A stretch of DNA of 64,000 nucleotides from Clavaria fumosa (taxonomy: Eukaryota > Basidiomycota > Agaricomycetes > Agaricales > Clavariaceae), in assembly GCA_951802425.1 (NCBI GenBank), contig OX637797.1:372001-436000 (forward strand). Direction: 5' to 3'. Under the pieces are notes generated by a model. The model was not told the origin of the DNA and did no database searches. It worked only from the letters and a program-made list of their open reading frames with translations. The stretch's first letter is position 1. Each line of letters starts with the position of its first letter. The translations under genes and the position numbers were made by a program. Of this stretch, positions 11,369 through 20,820 are shown one piece after another.

Positions 11369-11466
11369 CCATCGCTCCTCTCAGTGAGGCTCTCACCCCC
11401 TCTTCTCTTTTCTTTTTCTTTCCCCACCCTCTCATCTCTTTCCCTCCCTTCTTCTCCAGCCTTTTA

Positions 11467-11572
11467 CGGCCCACTCGCAATTTCATTCCGCAGGCACCCT
11501 TCCACGCCATGTTTGCCTAAATCTCAGCCCACTTTCGCAAGCTCCTACTACCCTGCTCGGTCATCTGATTAG
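11467..11572 (+). repeat. Split direct repeat B1
   Basis: Starts CGGCCCACTCGCAATTTC and ends GGTCATCTGATTAG. Repeated at 12106-12210, with differences such as GGCACCC/GGCGCCC and CCACGCC/CTGCGCC. Confidence 0.85.
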
Positions 11573-11574
11573 TT

Positions 11575-11680
11575 GACTTTAAATATATTTACTACAGTCT
11601 AATCTGTGACCTGAGCACCCCGGAGCTCCTACTATCCTCGGCATCCGTGCCTCCCACGCTCCGTGCGTTCTCTACATCCT
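11575..11680 (+). repeat. Split direct repeat A2
   Basis: Second copy of A, immediately after B1. After CTACATCCT it continues into a different sequence from A1 (CTCCACACGCCCTGTGC), so the two copies diverge sharply at that base. Confidence 0.85.
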
Positions 11681-12105
11681 CTCCACACGCCCTGTGCGTC
11701 TCACGCCCCGTGCGTCCAGATGCCCCGCATCTCCTCTTTTCGCTCCACGCGACACAAAGGCACCTGCTGCCTCTCTCCCTCATCTCCACCTTTCTCTCGC
11801 TCTACACCTACTGTCCCGGTCTACTTGTCTTTGTTTACTTCTGTCTTTGGCATTCATGCCGCTTCTCTTTCCTCTTTCACCCTAGCCTTTGCCTTGTATC
11901 TGAGACATTCTTCTCACTTATAACGTGAGGGACACCGAGGCCGCCCTTTTGCCTCCTTTTCTCGCTCTCGGTGTCCCTTGCATATGTCACCTTTTCCCAG
12001 TCACCTTTTCTCGCTCTCATTTGTTGTCCATTCACTAGCATCGCTTCTGTACTTTATCTCGCTACCCTCCCTCCCTCCCTGTGTACTTTAGTTTGTCTTA
12101 GTTGG

Positions 12106-12210
12106 CGGCCCACTCGCAATTTCATTCCGCAGGCGCCCTTCTGCGCCGTGTTTGCCTAAATCTCGGCCCACTTTCGCAAGCCCCTACTACCTGCTCGGTC
12201 ATCTGATTAG
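12106..12210 (+). repeat. Split direct repeat B2, right end of the element
   Basis: Second copy of B, ending CTGATTAG at 12210; the following AGTATAAAAGG is unrelated to what follows B1. The 425-bp A2-B2 spacer (11681-12105) is pyrimidine-rich and has no gene. Confidence 0.8.
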
Positions 12211-12289
12211 AGTATAAAAGGTGACAAGGAGGGGCATAGCAGTAATTCTGACATTGAGTGGGGATTCTGCATGCCAGCTGCATTGACAG

Positions 12290-12890
12290 GAAGGTGTATA
12301 GACATGACTGGGAAGAGTGAAGAGTAGCAGAATGACATGATGAAGGGATTTGACCCAGAGACTGCACAAGAGGGTGGCTGCTATGCAACACCCAGTCAAG
12401 TACCTAAGGTGGCTCTCAACAGTGATCCTTGCACATATGCAGGTAATTGAGTTTATGTTGTATGCTGTAGTATCTACTACAGCTTCAGAGATCATATAGT
12501 AAGGAAAACAGCTAAAGTAGAATAGTGCTAAAGAATATCTATGAAGAAGGAATTGCAAGACAAATACCAAGAATTGCCCAGAAATGTGTTTCAGCCACCA
12601 TATCCATACCCCAAAAGCTAATGTCATCAAGGCACCTTTGCTAACTTGCCTGGAGGCCACCTTGCAAGTCCTAAACTGGCTCCACTCATTTCCCAAGGCT
12701 CACCAATGTCAGCCAAACAACAACAAAGCATGTGGCATTCATGGAATTACAAATTGTGCACAGAATTGCTGATTGTCAGTTTGGAGCAATTGTTGGGTGG
12801 CAGAATTGAGTCAGGAGTGTCCATCAAGTGCAAGGATGGGTTGGGTGGCCCATAACTGAGCATGTTGGGTTGTGACACACAGCCCCTCCC
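12290..12890 (+). repeat. Dispersed repeat D1, plus copy
   Basis: Inverted counterpart of 4130-4695. It holds the near-palindrome around GCTGTAGTATCTACTACAGC at about 12464, the decayed coding stretch CFSHHIHTPKANVIKAPLLT near 12590, and the TTGGGTTGTGACA edge near 12870. The copies are diverged and frame-broken, so both are old. Confidence 0.6.
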
Positions 12891-13000
12891 CTCTAGTATA
12901 TAAGCATGGTAGTTCTCCTGTATGGCTCCTCACACTTGAATCAAGTTCTCTCCCCTCTGAACACTCCTCAGAGGAACCTGGACTGACATAATTCAAGTGT
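12891..13000 (+). other. Short promoter-like stretch
   Basis: Contains CCCCTCCCCTCTAGTATATAAGC, a TATA-like box after a C-rich tract, between repeat D1 and an LTR end. Perhaps the end of another LTR. No gene follows in either direction. Confidence 0.25.
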
Positions 13001-13287
13001 TATCAGACTGGGTCTCACACAACTTAAATGTAAGGTCATGACGACAATACTAACATAAGGGGAAAAGAGTACAAAATAGGAAAAAGCAAAGTATATATAC
13101 TGAATGCTTCAGCATTTGCTGGCATTCCCACACTCAGACCTCTCAGATCATGTGACACACCCAAGCCCAGGTCAGGTGATCTCGTGATTATGTAATCCTC
13201 CACCACAGGTCATGTGACCTTCCCACAATCTCCTCCAGTTTCTCCACAACTCCTCTTTTGGGATAGCTTAGGTAAGTGATCCTAACA
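13001..13287 (-). repeat. Family A Gypsy 3' LTR, minus orientation
   Basis: Read on the minus strand it starts TGTTAGGATCACTTACC and ends CCCAGTCTGATA, the same LTR as at 22742, 44262 and 55073 (287-298 bp). It has the TATA box TATATATACTT and an ATGTTAGTATTG start region. The polypurine tract CTTAAGAGGGGGGTGA lies just inside at 13288-13303. Most CpG sites are already TpG or CpA, so it is an old copy. Confidence 0.85.
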
Positions 13288-13393
13288 TCACCCCCCTCTT
13301 AAGGTTGGGCATCTCAACCAGCTAGCTTGGCCTTGTCAGGGTGGGCAAGGAAGAAATCCCAGAGCAGCAGTGCCACATTGGTGAGATTACATT

Positions 13394-14027
13394 TAGTGTT
13401 GCCACAGCTCGGCTAGCCGCCAAGCTGGCTCAATGAGCTTCGGCTTCAGCTTCACAAGCTGACCTTGTTTTGCCCAAGCTGAAGCTGTAGCCATGGCTGC
13501 AGCTCCAGCCGCAGCTTGAAGCTGACTCAAGCTGTAGCTGTGGCTTGCAGCCAGCTAATAATGGGAACTGGCCTAGAATTACAAAAATACCATTATAGAA
13601 CTACATCTCATCATCATCATCCTGGGCAATGGTGGCTAATACCTTGTCAAACACAGTGTCAAAGTCATCCAGTAACATGTCTCCAAGAAGATCTTCCTCC
13701 AGGGCAGGATTGACAGACATCAATGTCTCTAACCATGCATACAAGAATAGAGAGAAGCAGCTGCCTGGTGATAGACAACAGTTGCAGACCCAGATAAGCA
13801 TAGTGGAGGGCAGTGGAGGGCAGTGGAGGAGGAAAAAAACAATTCTTTGCCCCATTGATGGATGTCTTGGGAGCTGCGGCTTGAGCAGCAGCTGTGCAGC
13901 TCAGAGAAAGCCTCAAGCTGAAGCTCAAGCTGATGTCAAGCCAAGCTGATCGATCAGCTCGGCTTGGCTTATGACCAGCTGGGCTTCAGCTTGAAGCTGA
14001 CTTCAAGCTGAAGTTGTGGCAACACTA
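13394..14027. mobile_element. Non-autonomous hAT-type element, 634 bp
   Basis: 13-bp perfect terminal inverted repeats TAGTGTTGCCACA, flanked by ATTACATT (13386-13393) and ATTACGTT (14028-14035), an 8-bp duplication differing at one CpG site. It sits in the chromodomain of the family A Gypsy. The homologous uninterrupted sequence at about 54971-54990 shows the empty site. Both ends are dense in AAGCTGAAGCT / AGCTTCAGCTT subterminal repeats. No transposase; the open frames in the middle are not recognisable. Confidence 0.9.
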
Positions 14028-14105
14028 ATTACGTTATGGCTCCCAGGTGTTCTCCTCCACAGGGTACCCCAACCACTTCACTAGATACTTCACCCCATGT
14101 CCCAC

Positions 14106-14734
14106 TGTCACGGCGACATCACGTGACCCTCAAAGGTCGCGGACACGTGACCTGTCACATGATCAGTAAGTCACGAGAACTCACGTGACCACCACCGACA
14201 GTACGGCCCAAATATGTGATGGCACATCAAGCGGGATGCCATCACCCTGTCGATGGACTGACACCTGACATTGCCCATCAAGTGACCATCCCCAACATGA
14301 CCTTGTTTTCTCCCGTGCCCCACCTTTACCGCTATCCCGTCCCCTTGGCGTCCCCTTCTCCCTCCCACGACAAACTTCCTGTCCCCCTGGCGCCCTTGTA
14401 CCGCTATCCCGTTTCCCTGCCGACCGACGTTTCCCTTCTTGGGACCATGGCGACTTCATGATCGTTGTCCGGATATGTTCATTTCCTCCCTACCGTCGCT
14501 CCCGTTGTATGTCTTCTCTTACTACCTTGTACTGATATCGTTCCTATGGCCCTGGACTCTGGTATATATACAGGTAGACACTTAGCATGTATTCCTTAGA
14601 CTTTGATATTCTTCAGAAATCGCCTCTTTCTACCTCCTTGTTGAGCCTTCACGTCAGCTATCCACGTGACCTTCGCGACCTTGTCGCAACCTCACCGTGA
14701 CCTTTGAGCTCCAGATTTAGGATCGACCGTGACA
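14106..14734 (+). repeat. Family B 5' LTR
   Basis: 629 bp, TGTCACGGCGACATC to GATCGACCGTGACA. U3 holds several CACGTGAC palindromes near its start. TATA box TATATATA at 14563-14570; the transcript probably starts near 14598. Nearly all differences from the 3' LTR are CpG-to-TpG/CpA transitions. Confidence 0.95.
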
Positions 14735-14735
14735 T

Positions 14736-14748
14736 AATATCAAAGTCT
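14736..14748 (+). promoter_or_regulatory. Self-priming primer binding site, family B
   Basis: AATATCAAAGTCT, one base after the LTR, is the exact reverse complement of AGACTTTGATATT at 14598-14610, about 35 bp after the TATA box, i.e. the predicted transcript 5' end. This is the Tf1/sushi self-priming layout. No tRNA 3'-end complement is evident. Confidence 0.8.
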
Positions 14749-14885
14749 CAACCCTGTCCCTCGTCCCAACTCGACGTCCGTGACGTCCTGACATCGACGA
14801 CCGACTCAAACCAAACCTGCCCGGCCCTCCTAACGTACTTGGAAAGCCGCGACCCTCGCTATTCGCCAAACTGGATTCTCAGACG

Positions 14886-15653
14886 TTGAGAAAGAAGAAC
14901 TTGCCAGAACCCCTAAGCCTCACAGACAGGCAGAAACAACATCGCTTTTTCGCTCTTCGCTACATCGATCGCCGTACACCGGTACCCATCACTCGCTGCA
15001 ACTCCCCAGACGGACGACTGCCACGGAGCACTGTTTATCGTTCAGTCGAACAACAGTTTATCAAAACCGGACCTTGGTCCTCGAGAGAAATCTGTGAGCA
15101 GAAGCTCCACCCAGGCTACTTCCCCAGAGAATTCCCCGCACTACTTACCGCCGCCCTTAACCAAGAAATATTCCGTCAGGCTACCGAAGGCCTGACGATT
15201 GAGGACATCGAAAACGTCGAGTCCCCGCCGAGAACGCCCTCGCCCACTCCTACCCCACGACCCCCTACCTACGCCACCGCCTCGGTTCAGACCGACGCCC
15301 CCGAGCCCGAACCCACCCCCGAGCGTTTCCTACGAGCACGCACAGCCAACGCTTGGCTCGTCATCGACACCAGCCGAAACCCGCCCCGACTCGCCTCTTG
15401 GGCGCCCATCAACCCCCGAGTGTATCCTAGTGCCTGGCCTCAGCCTGCTTCAGATATTCGAAGAAGTCTTCAGGACGCCCTCGGCCAGCAGAGCACCCTC
15501 GCCACCACCCACAAACCTTGCCCTCCCCGTTCGACTCGATCCCCCGTTACCTCGGACTCCTTCTCCCCCTCCTCAGTCTCCTCCGTCTCCTTCGCCTCCG
15601 ACTCAACGGAACTCCCGGACATCGACGAGGAACTCCGCGGATACGATGTCTAG
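14886..15653 (+). CDS. Family B ORF1, extra frame upstream of gag
   Basis: About 255-codon frame between primer site and gag. It opens with a basic region RKKNLPEPLSLTDRQKQHRFF, then a compact central part (VEQQFIKTGPWSSREICEQK; FPALLTAALNQEIFRQ), a Pro/Ser-rich linker with ATASVQTDAPEPEPTP, and an acidic end TELPDIDEELRGYDV. Its stop overlaps the gag start (ATGTCTAG, 15646-15653), suggesting termination-reinitiation. No ATG is obvious, so the start may use splicing or a non-AUG codon. Families C and D have a similarly placed frame sharing the AVQTD/SVQTD motif (C) or placement only (D). Function unknown. Confidence 0.65.
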   Translation: MRKKNLPEPLSLTDRQKQHRFFALRYIDRRTPVPITRCNSPDGRLPRSTVYRSVEQQFIKTGPWSSREICEQKLHPGYFPREFPALLTAALNQEIFRQATEGLTIEDIENVESPPRTPSPTPTPRPPTYATASVQTDAPEPEPTPERFLRARTANAWLVIDTSRNPPRLASWAPINPRVYPSAWPQPASDIRRSLQDALGQQSTLATTHKPCPPRSTRSPVTSDSFSPSSVSSVSFASDSTELPDIDEELRGYDV

Positions 15654-16530
15654 CGGATTTACTATCGCCCCCTTTGACGGGAGCAGTATTGCCTACCGGA
15701 CTTTTGTTCGGCAGCTCAATGTCTTCTTCCTTGCCGAGCCAGATAGGTTCAACACAGACCTAAAACGAATTTTGTTTGCCCTGAACCAGATGCGCGGAGG
15801 ATATGCCGGAGATTGGGCCAACTCCGTGGTCGAGAAGATAGTCGCGAACCCTGCCTTGTGCCCCACCTGGGCGGTCTTCAGAGGAAGCATGGATGCCGAG
15901 TTTTCAGACTTGGTAGAAAAGGAGAATGCCTACCTTAAGCTTGGGAAGCTTAAGCAAGGTAAACGCCCAGCAAAAAAGTTCCTGACAGAGTTCGACCAGC
16001 TAATTGCTAAGGCCGAACTCTCCGAGCAAACTCACGGAGACCTCCTCATCACCCTCCTCGAGCCTGCCCTCAACTATAACATCACCAATTGCATCTATGC
16101 CGCTGCCGCCCTTCCACCCAACTATTCTGCCTGGAAGAGAAAGGCCCTCGCCATCGACTTAATGCTCGAACGTCGCGACGCCATGCGCCCCGCCTGGCAG
16201 ATCGTCTATGCGAAACCACCCGATCGCCCGGCCCCGCGACCTTCTGCGCCCCCCCAACACAACCCGAATGCGATGCAGGTCGACCGGATCCTGTCGCGCA
16301 GCAATTGCTACAATTGCCAACAGCCCGGCCACCTTGCGCGCAACTGCCCGCTCCCTCGCAAACCCCCCCGAGTCCCCCGAATCGATGTCCGGGCCAATGA
16401 CACTTCGACCGCGACTGCCGATGAGCTTGAGGCCCTGGTGGCCCAGCTCCGCGACACCATCGAGGTGAAGGATAAGGAACTCGGGGTGCTGAAAGAGGCA
16501 AAGGCGGATTTTCCCGCAGGCGAGGAATGA
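15646..16530 (+). CDS. gag: Family B Gag
   Basis: 294-residue structural protein. It starts MSSGFTIAPFDGSS and has the retrotransposon gag/capsid fold region (FVRQLNVFFLAEPDRF; YAGDWANSVVEKI; LKQGKRPAKKFLTEF; SAWKRKALAIDLM), then a CCHC knuckle CYNCQQPGHLARNC near residues 223-236, and a C-terminal helix DELEALVAQLRDTIE likely to be a coiled coil. The start overlaps the ORF1 stop by 8 nt. Its own stop overlaps the pol start by 4 nt (ATGA at 16527), so all three products may be made by coupled translation from one mRNA. Confidence 0.9.
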   Translation: MSSGFTIAPFDGSSIAYRTFVRQLNVFFLAEPDRFNTDLKRILFALNQMRGGYAGDWANSVVEKIVANPALCPTWAVFRGSMDAEFSDLVEKENAYLKLGKLKQGKRPAKKFLTEFDQLIAKAELSEQTHGDLLITLLEPALNYNITNCIYAAAALPPNYSAWKRKALAIDLMLERRDAMRPAWQIVYAKPPDRPAPRPSAPPQHNPNAMQVDRILSRSNCYNCQQPGHLARNCPLPRKPPRVPRIDVRANDTSTATADELEALVAQLRDTIEVKDKELGVLKEAKADFPAGEE

Positions 16531-19500
16531 AGGAAGCAGCTTCCCCGCCTAAGTCCCCCCCCTGTACTAGTACTGCAACAATACCAGTTTCTGACTCGTC
16601 TCCTAAACTGCTTCTAAGGATGACGAAAATAGTGGGCCGCCAAGAAACAGCCCAACTCGAATTCAGAGTTCGAATCTCCCCCCCCGCCTTCCCGAGTAGA
16701 GCCGTGCACGGGAAAGTGCTTATCGACAGCGGCAGCACAACCTCAGTCATGGATCACAGCTTTGCCAATCGAAACCGTTTCCCCATGGAATGACTCCCAT
16801 CCCCGATGATCACAAAGAATGCGGACGGTACCGCGAACTCGTGAGGACCCATCACACACTTCACTAAGGTCACGGTCGAATTCGGTCTTGGACACCGCGA
16901 GATTATCGAGTGCTACCTAGGCGACTACCCCGACTTCGACCTTGTATTAGGCAATGATTGGCTCTGGAAACACAATCCTACCATCAACTGGCGGACTCGC
17001 TCCCTCGAATTTCGACATTGCCGCGACCTTCCCTGCAGTGCCGCAGTCCGTGTCATCGCGAATGACTCCCCCAACTGGCCGACCCTCTTCCCGCGGGTAT
17101 TCGGAGAAGAGTTCTATAATGTTTTACCCCCGCACCGTCCCGGAATCGACATCGACATCCAGCTAGGGAATGATGCCCATCCATATCAGTCCCAGATCTA
17201 CCCGACACCCAAGGCCTACCGCGCAGAGCTCCGGAAGTGGCTAGACGAGAACCTCGCGACTGGACGAATCTATCCAGGTCAGTCGCCCTGGGCTAGTCCT
17301 CTCTTTTTCAAAAACGAGGGAGACAAACTCCGGCCTGTGGTCGACTACAAACGGCTAAACGAAGTCACGGTCAAGAACGCCTACCCTCTCCCTCTCATCC
17401 AGAACATCTACGATCGCTTACAGAAGTTCCGGTATTATTCAAAAATCAACATCCGGATTGGATTCAACAATATCCGGGCATCGAAGGAGAGCGAGAAACT
17501 GTTGGCATTCATATGCGAATACAGCCAATTTCTCTGTCGAGTCATGCCTTTTGGAGTAACTAATGCCCCTGCAATCTTCCAGGGTTTTATGGACAGCATC
17601 CTGAAGGATCTGGTAGCCACCGGCCAAGTCTTCGTATATATCGACGATATTCTTATCTGCTCCGACACCCGCGAAGAACTCCGCGACCTTACCGCACGTG
17701 TTTTCCAAGTTCTCCAGGAAAATCACCTGACCGTCAAACCCGTGAAGTGCAAATTCGAGCGGACGGAGGTGACTTTCCTTGGGAACAAGATCCGACAGGG
17801 AACCATCGAGAAGAGTGAGAAAAGGTGTTCGGCAATCGACAATTGGCTGATTCCGAAGTCTGCCAAGGACGTGCGCAGATACACGGCCCTCGGAAGTTAC
17901 TACCAACGATACATCCCGAATTATGCCAAGATTGCCGCCCCTCTCCATGCCTGCACTGGCAAAGGTGAATTTAACTTAACGGATGCCATGCTAAAGTCAT
18001 TCTACGACATCCAGGACGCAATCAGAAACTCAGTCCAGGTCGCGATCCCTCAAGACGGAATGCCATGGAAGATTGAGACGGACGCCAGCAAGATCGCGAC
18101 CTCAGCTATCCTGTACCAGCAACAGGACGGAGTGTGGAGAATGGTGGACTGCCTATCGACAATACTCCGGGATGCCCAGTTAAACTACGACGTCTACGAC
18201 CTGGAACTCCTCGCGGTAATAAGAGCGCTCGAGGAATGGCAACACTACCTCCTCAGCCAGGATTTCGAGGTCCATACGGACCATAAGAACCTTTCGTACT
18301 TCTGGAAGCCAAACCCGCTCAATGGACGCCAGAACCGATGGAGACAGTTCCTGTCCCTCTTCCGCTTCAAGATCGTTCCTCGCTCCGGAAAGTCGAATGC
18401 CGCCGCTGATGCTCTTTCCCGACACCCCGACTACGATGACCAACCTCCCCGCCCTGCCCAAGTTCTATTACCAGACCACTTTTTCCGGGTCAACGAGACC
18501 CTGTCTCTAATGGAGAAGCTGAGGATCGAACAGGCCCTGGAGACCCCTCCAGAAGAAGCGGAGAAGGATAAAGAGGGATACTTCCAGGTACACGAGAAGC
18601 TCTGGGTCCCGACGTCGCTCGTGAAGGACATTCTCGACCTCCACCACTCGGCTCGAACTACCGTGCACCCGGGGATCTCCAAAACCCAGGTCGCGGTCGC
18701 GAAATACTGGTACTGGCCCACACTTAAGAAGGACACCCGCGCCTACGTTATCGCCTGCGATGTCTGCCCAAGGATCAAACCCCGATGCGGACGAAAGCCG
18801 GCTCCCCTCCACCCTCTCCCAATCCCCTCGCGACCTTGGCAAGTCATTGGTTGGGACTTGATCAGCCCTGTCTCGGAATCCGCGGGTTACGACATGATCT
18901 TGGTGATCAAAGACTACTTAACCAAGACCATTGTCCTCGCCCCAACTGTCAAGGAACTCATGTCGGAAGGAGCGGCCTCGATCCTCCTTGAGAAAGTCTA
19001 TGCCTACTATGGACTTCCGGAGAAGGTAGTATCTGATCGAGGAGGCCAGTTTATTTCCAAATTCATGCACGAGGTCTACGACAAACTAGGCATCAAGTCT
19101 GCTGCCTCCACTGCCTACCACCCGCAGACGGATGGACAAGTAGAGAGGGCCAACCAGGAGGTAGAAGTAGTTCTCCGCGCACTGACTAAGGAAGACCAGG
19201 CCGATTGGGCCGCCGTGCTCCCCCTCGCTCAGTTCGCTCTCAACTCGCGACCTATCCGCGACTCGGACATCACTCCTTTCTCGGCTCTCCACGGTTTCGA
19301 CCCTGCCCCGATCCCTGGCTTCCCCGCCGGCTTTGATATACCCGCTGCCGACGAATTCCTCGCACGAGTTTCTGCTGCCCGTGATCGCCTCTGGGATGTC
19401 TTACAGAAGGGACAAGCGACCGACTCCGCGACTTACGACGACCACTCACGAGAGCCAGAGATCTATAGGAAAGGTGGCCTGGTATATTTAGACTCGCGGA

Positions 19501-19876
19501 ACCTCCCCTCAATCTCCCCTCCAAGAAGCTTGGGCCTAAGTTTGTTGGCCCCTTCCCTGTAGAGGAGAAGGTAGGAACCTCAGCTTATCGCCTCACCCTT
19601 CCCCCAAGCTGGCGGATCCACCCGGTCTTCAATGAGACCTTACTCAAGCCCTTCCGAGGAGACCTGTCTTCTGTTCGACCACCACCCGAGCTCATAGAGG
19701 GAGGCGAGCAGTATGATGTCGGGAGAGTCCTAGCCAAGAGGAAGAGGAGAGGGAAGGACCAGTACCTGGTGAGCTGGGTAGGTTACCCGCCCGAGGAGAA
19801 TACCTGGGAACCCCTGGAGAACCTCACACGTGCGAAGGAGGCCGTTGCAGAGTTTGTTCAGGAGAACAAATCTTAG
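16527..19876 (+). pseudogene. pol: Family B Pol (PR-RT-RH-IN-chromodomain), lightly damaged
   Basis: Polyprotein of about 1,115 codons. Aspartic protease VLIDSGSTTSVMD near 16720; reverse transcriptase with MPFGVTNAPAIFQ and VFVYIDDILI (YxDD) near 17630; RNase H with KIETDASKIATSAIL and LELLAVIRALEEWQHYL; integrase zinc region with CDVCPRIKPRC, core residues in WDLISPVSE, VVSDRGGQFIS and TDGQVERANQEV; C-terminal chromodomain QYLVSWVGYPPEENTWEP near 19765. Defects: TGA at 16791-16793 and again about 50 codons on, both where CGA is expected, and a one-base indel near 19502-19512 that shifts the last 120 codons. GGGAATA-type purine sequence precedes the 3' LTR. Confidence 0.92.
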
Positions 19877-19887
19877 GAAGGGGAATA

Positions 19888-20515
19888 TGTTGCGGCGACA
19901 TCGCGTGACCCTCAAAGGTCGCGGACACGTGACCTGTCACATGATCAGTAAGTCACGAGAACTCACGTGACCACCACCGACAGTACGGCCCAAATATGTG
20001 ATGGCACATCAAGTGGGATGCCATCACCCTGTCGACGGACTGACACCTGACATTGCCCATCAAGCGACCATCCCCAACACGACCTTGTTTTCTCCTGCGC
20101 CCCACCTTTACCGCTATCCCGTCCCCTTGGCGTCCCCTTCTCCCTCCCACAACAAACTTCCTGTCCCCCTGGCGCCCTTGTACTGCTATCCCGTTCCCCG
20201 CCGACCGACGTTTCCCTTCTTGGGACCATGGCGACTTCACGATCATTGTCCGGATATGTTCATTTCCTCCCTACCGTCGCTCCCATTGTATGTCTTCTCT
20301 TACTACCTTGTACTGATATCGTTCCTATGGCCCTGGACTCTGGTATATATACAGGTAGACACTTAGCATGTATTCCTTAGACTTTGATATTCTTCAGAAA
20401 TCGCCTCTTTCTACCTCCTCGTTGAGCCTTCACGTCAGCTATCCACGTGACCTTCGCGACCTTGTCGCGACCTCACCGCGACCTTTGAGCTCCAGATTTA
20501 GGATCGACCGCGACA
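19888..20515 (+). repeat. Family B 3' LTR
   Basis: 628 bp, TGTTGCGGCGACATC to GATCGACCGCGACA. Compared with the 5' LTR it keeps CpG at several sites where the other has TpG or CpA, and the reverse at others, so both have been losing CpG independently since insertion. Confidence 0.95.
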
Positions 20516-20522
20516 CCCACCT

Positions 20523-20820
20523 TGTTAGGATTGCTTACCTAAGCCATCCCAAAAGAGGAGTTGTGGAGAAACTGGAGAAGATTGTTGGAAGGTCACATGA
20601 CCTGTGGTGGAGGATTACATAATCATGAGATCACATGACCTGGGGCTTGGGTGCATCATGTGATCTGAGAGGTCTGAGCATGGGAATGCCAGCAAATGCC
20701 AAAGTGTTTGGTATATATACTTCACTTTTTCCTATTTTGTACTATTTTGTACTCTTTTCCCCTTATGTTAGTATTGTTGTCATGACCTTACCCTCAAGCC
20801 GCATGAGACCCAGTCAGATA
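20523..20820 (+). repeat. Family A solo LTR
   Basis: 298 bp, TGTTAGGATTGC to CCCAGTCAGATA, with a 5-bp duplication CACCT (20518-20522 and 20821-20825). It is inserted in the older minus-strand family A element and overlaps the duplication of the family B insertion, which fits the solo LTR arriving first. The internal region was lost by LTR-LTR recombination. CpG content is low. Confidence 0.9.

Larger units (their letters stand above)
10906..12210 (+). mobile_element. Tyrosine-recombinase retroelement remnant with split direct repeats
   Basis: Order A1 (10906-11011), recombinase C-terminus, B1 (11467-11572), A2 (11575-11680), pyrimidine-rich spacer, B2 (12106-12210). A1 and A2 are about 106 bp and nearly identical; so are B1 and B2. 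B1 and A2 abut, separated by two bases. This A1-ORF-B1A2-B2 order is the split-direct-repeat layout described for PAT/Ngaro-type DIRS-order retrotransposons. A1 is joined directly to recombinase coding sequence, so the gag and reverse-transcriptase parts appear deleted. No target duplication is visible, as expected for recombinase-mediated insertion. Unlike the textbook layout, A2 and B2 are about 425 bp apart. A tandem array of two non-autonomous units is the alternative. Confidence 0.6.
14106..20515 (+). mobile_element. Family B Ty3/Gypsy chromovirus, full length
   Basis: 6.4-kb element with LTRs at 14106-14734 and 19888-20515 and perfect 5-bp duplications CCCAC (14101-14105, 20516-20520). 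It carries ORF1, gag and pol in three overlapping frames. Damage is light: two CGA-to-TGA stops near the protease and one frameshift near 19505. It inserted in the family A chromodomain, immediately beside an earlier solo LTR. Confidence 0.95.

Noticed and set aside
11384..11928. Plus-strand Ser/Phe/Leu-rich ORFs between recombinase and B2
   Set aside because: They come from pyrimidine-rich non-coding repeats, differ between the two units and contain no domain.
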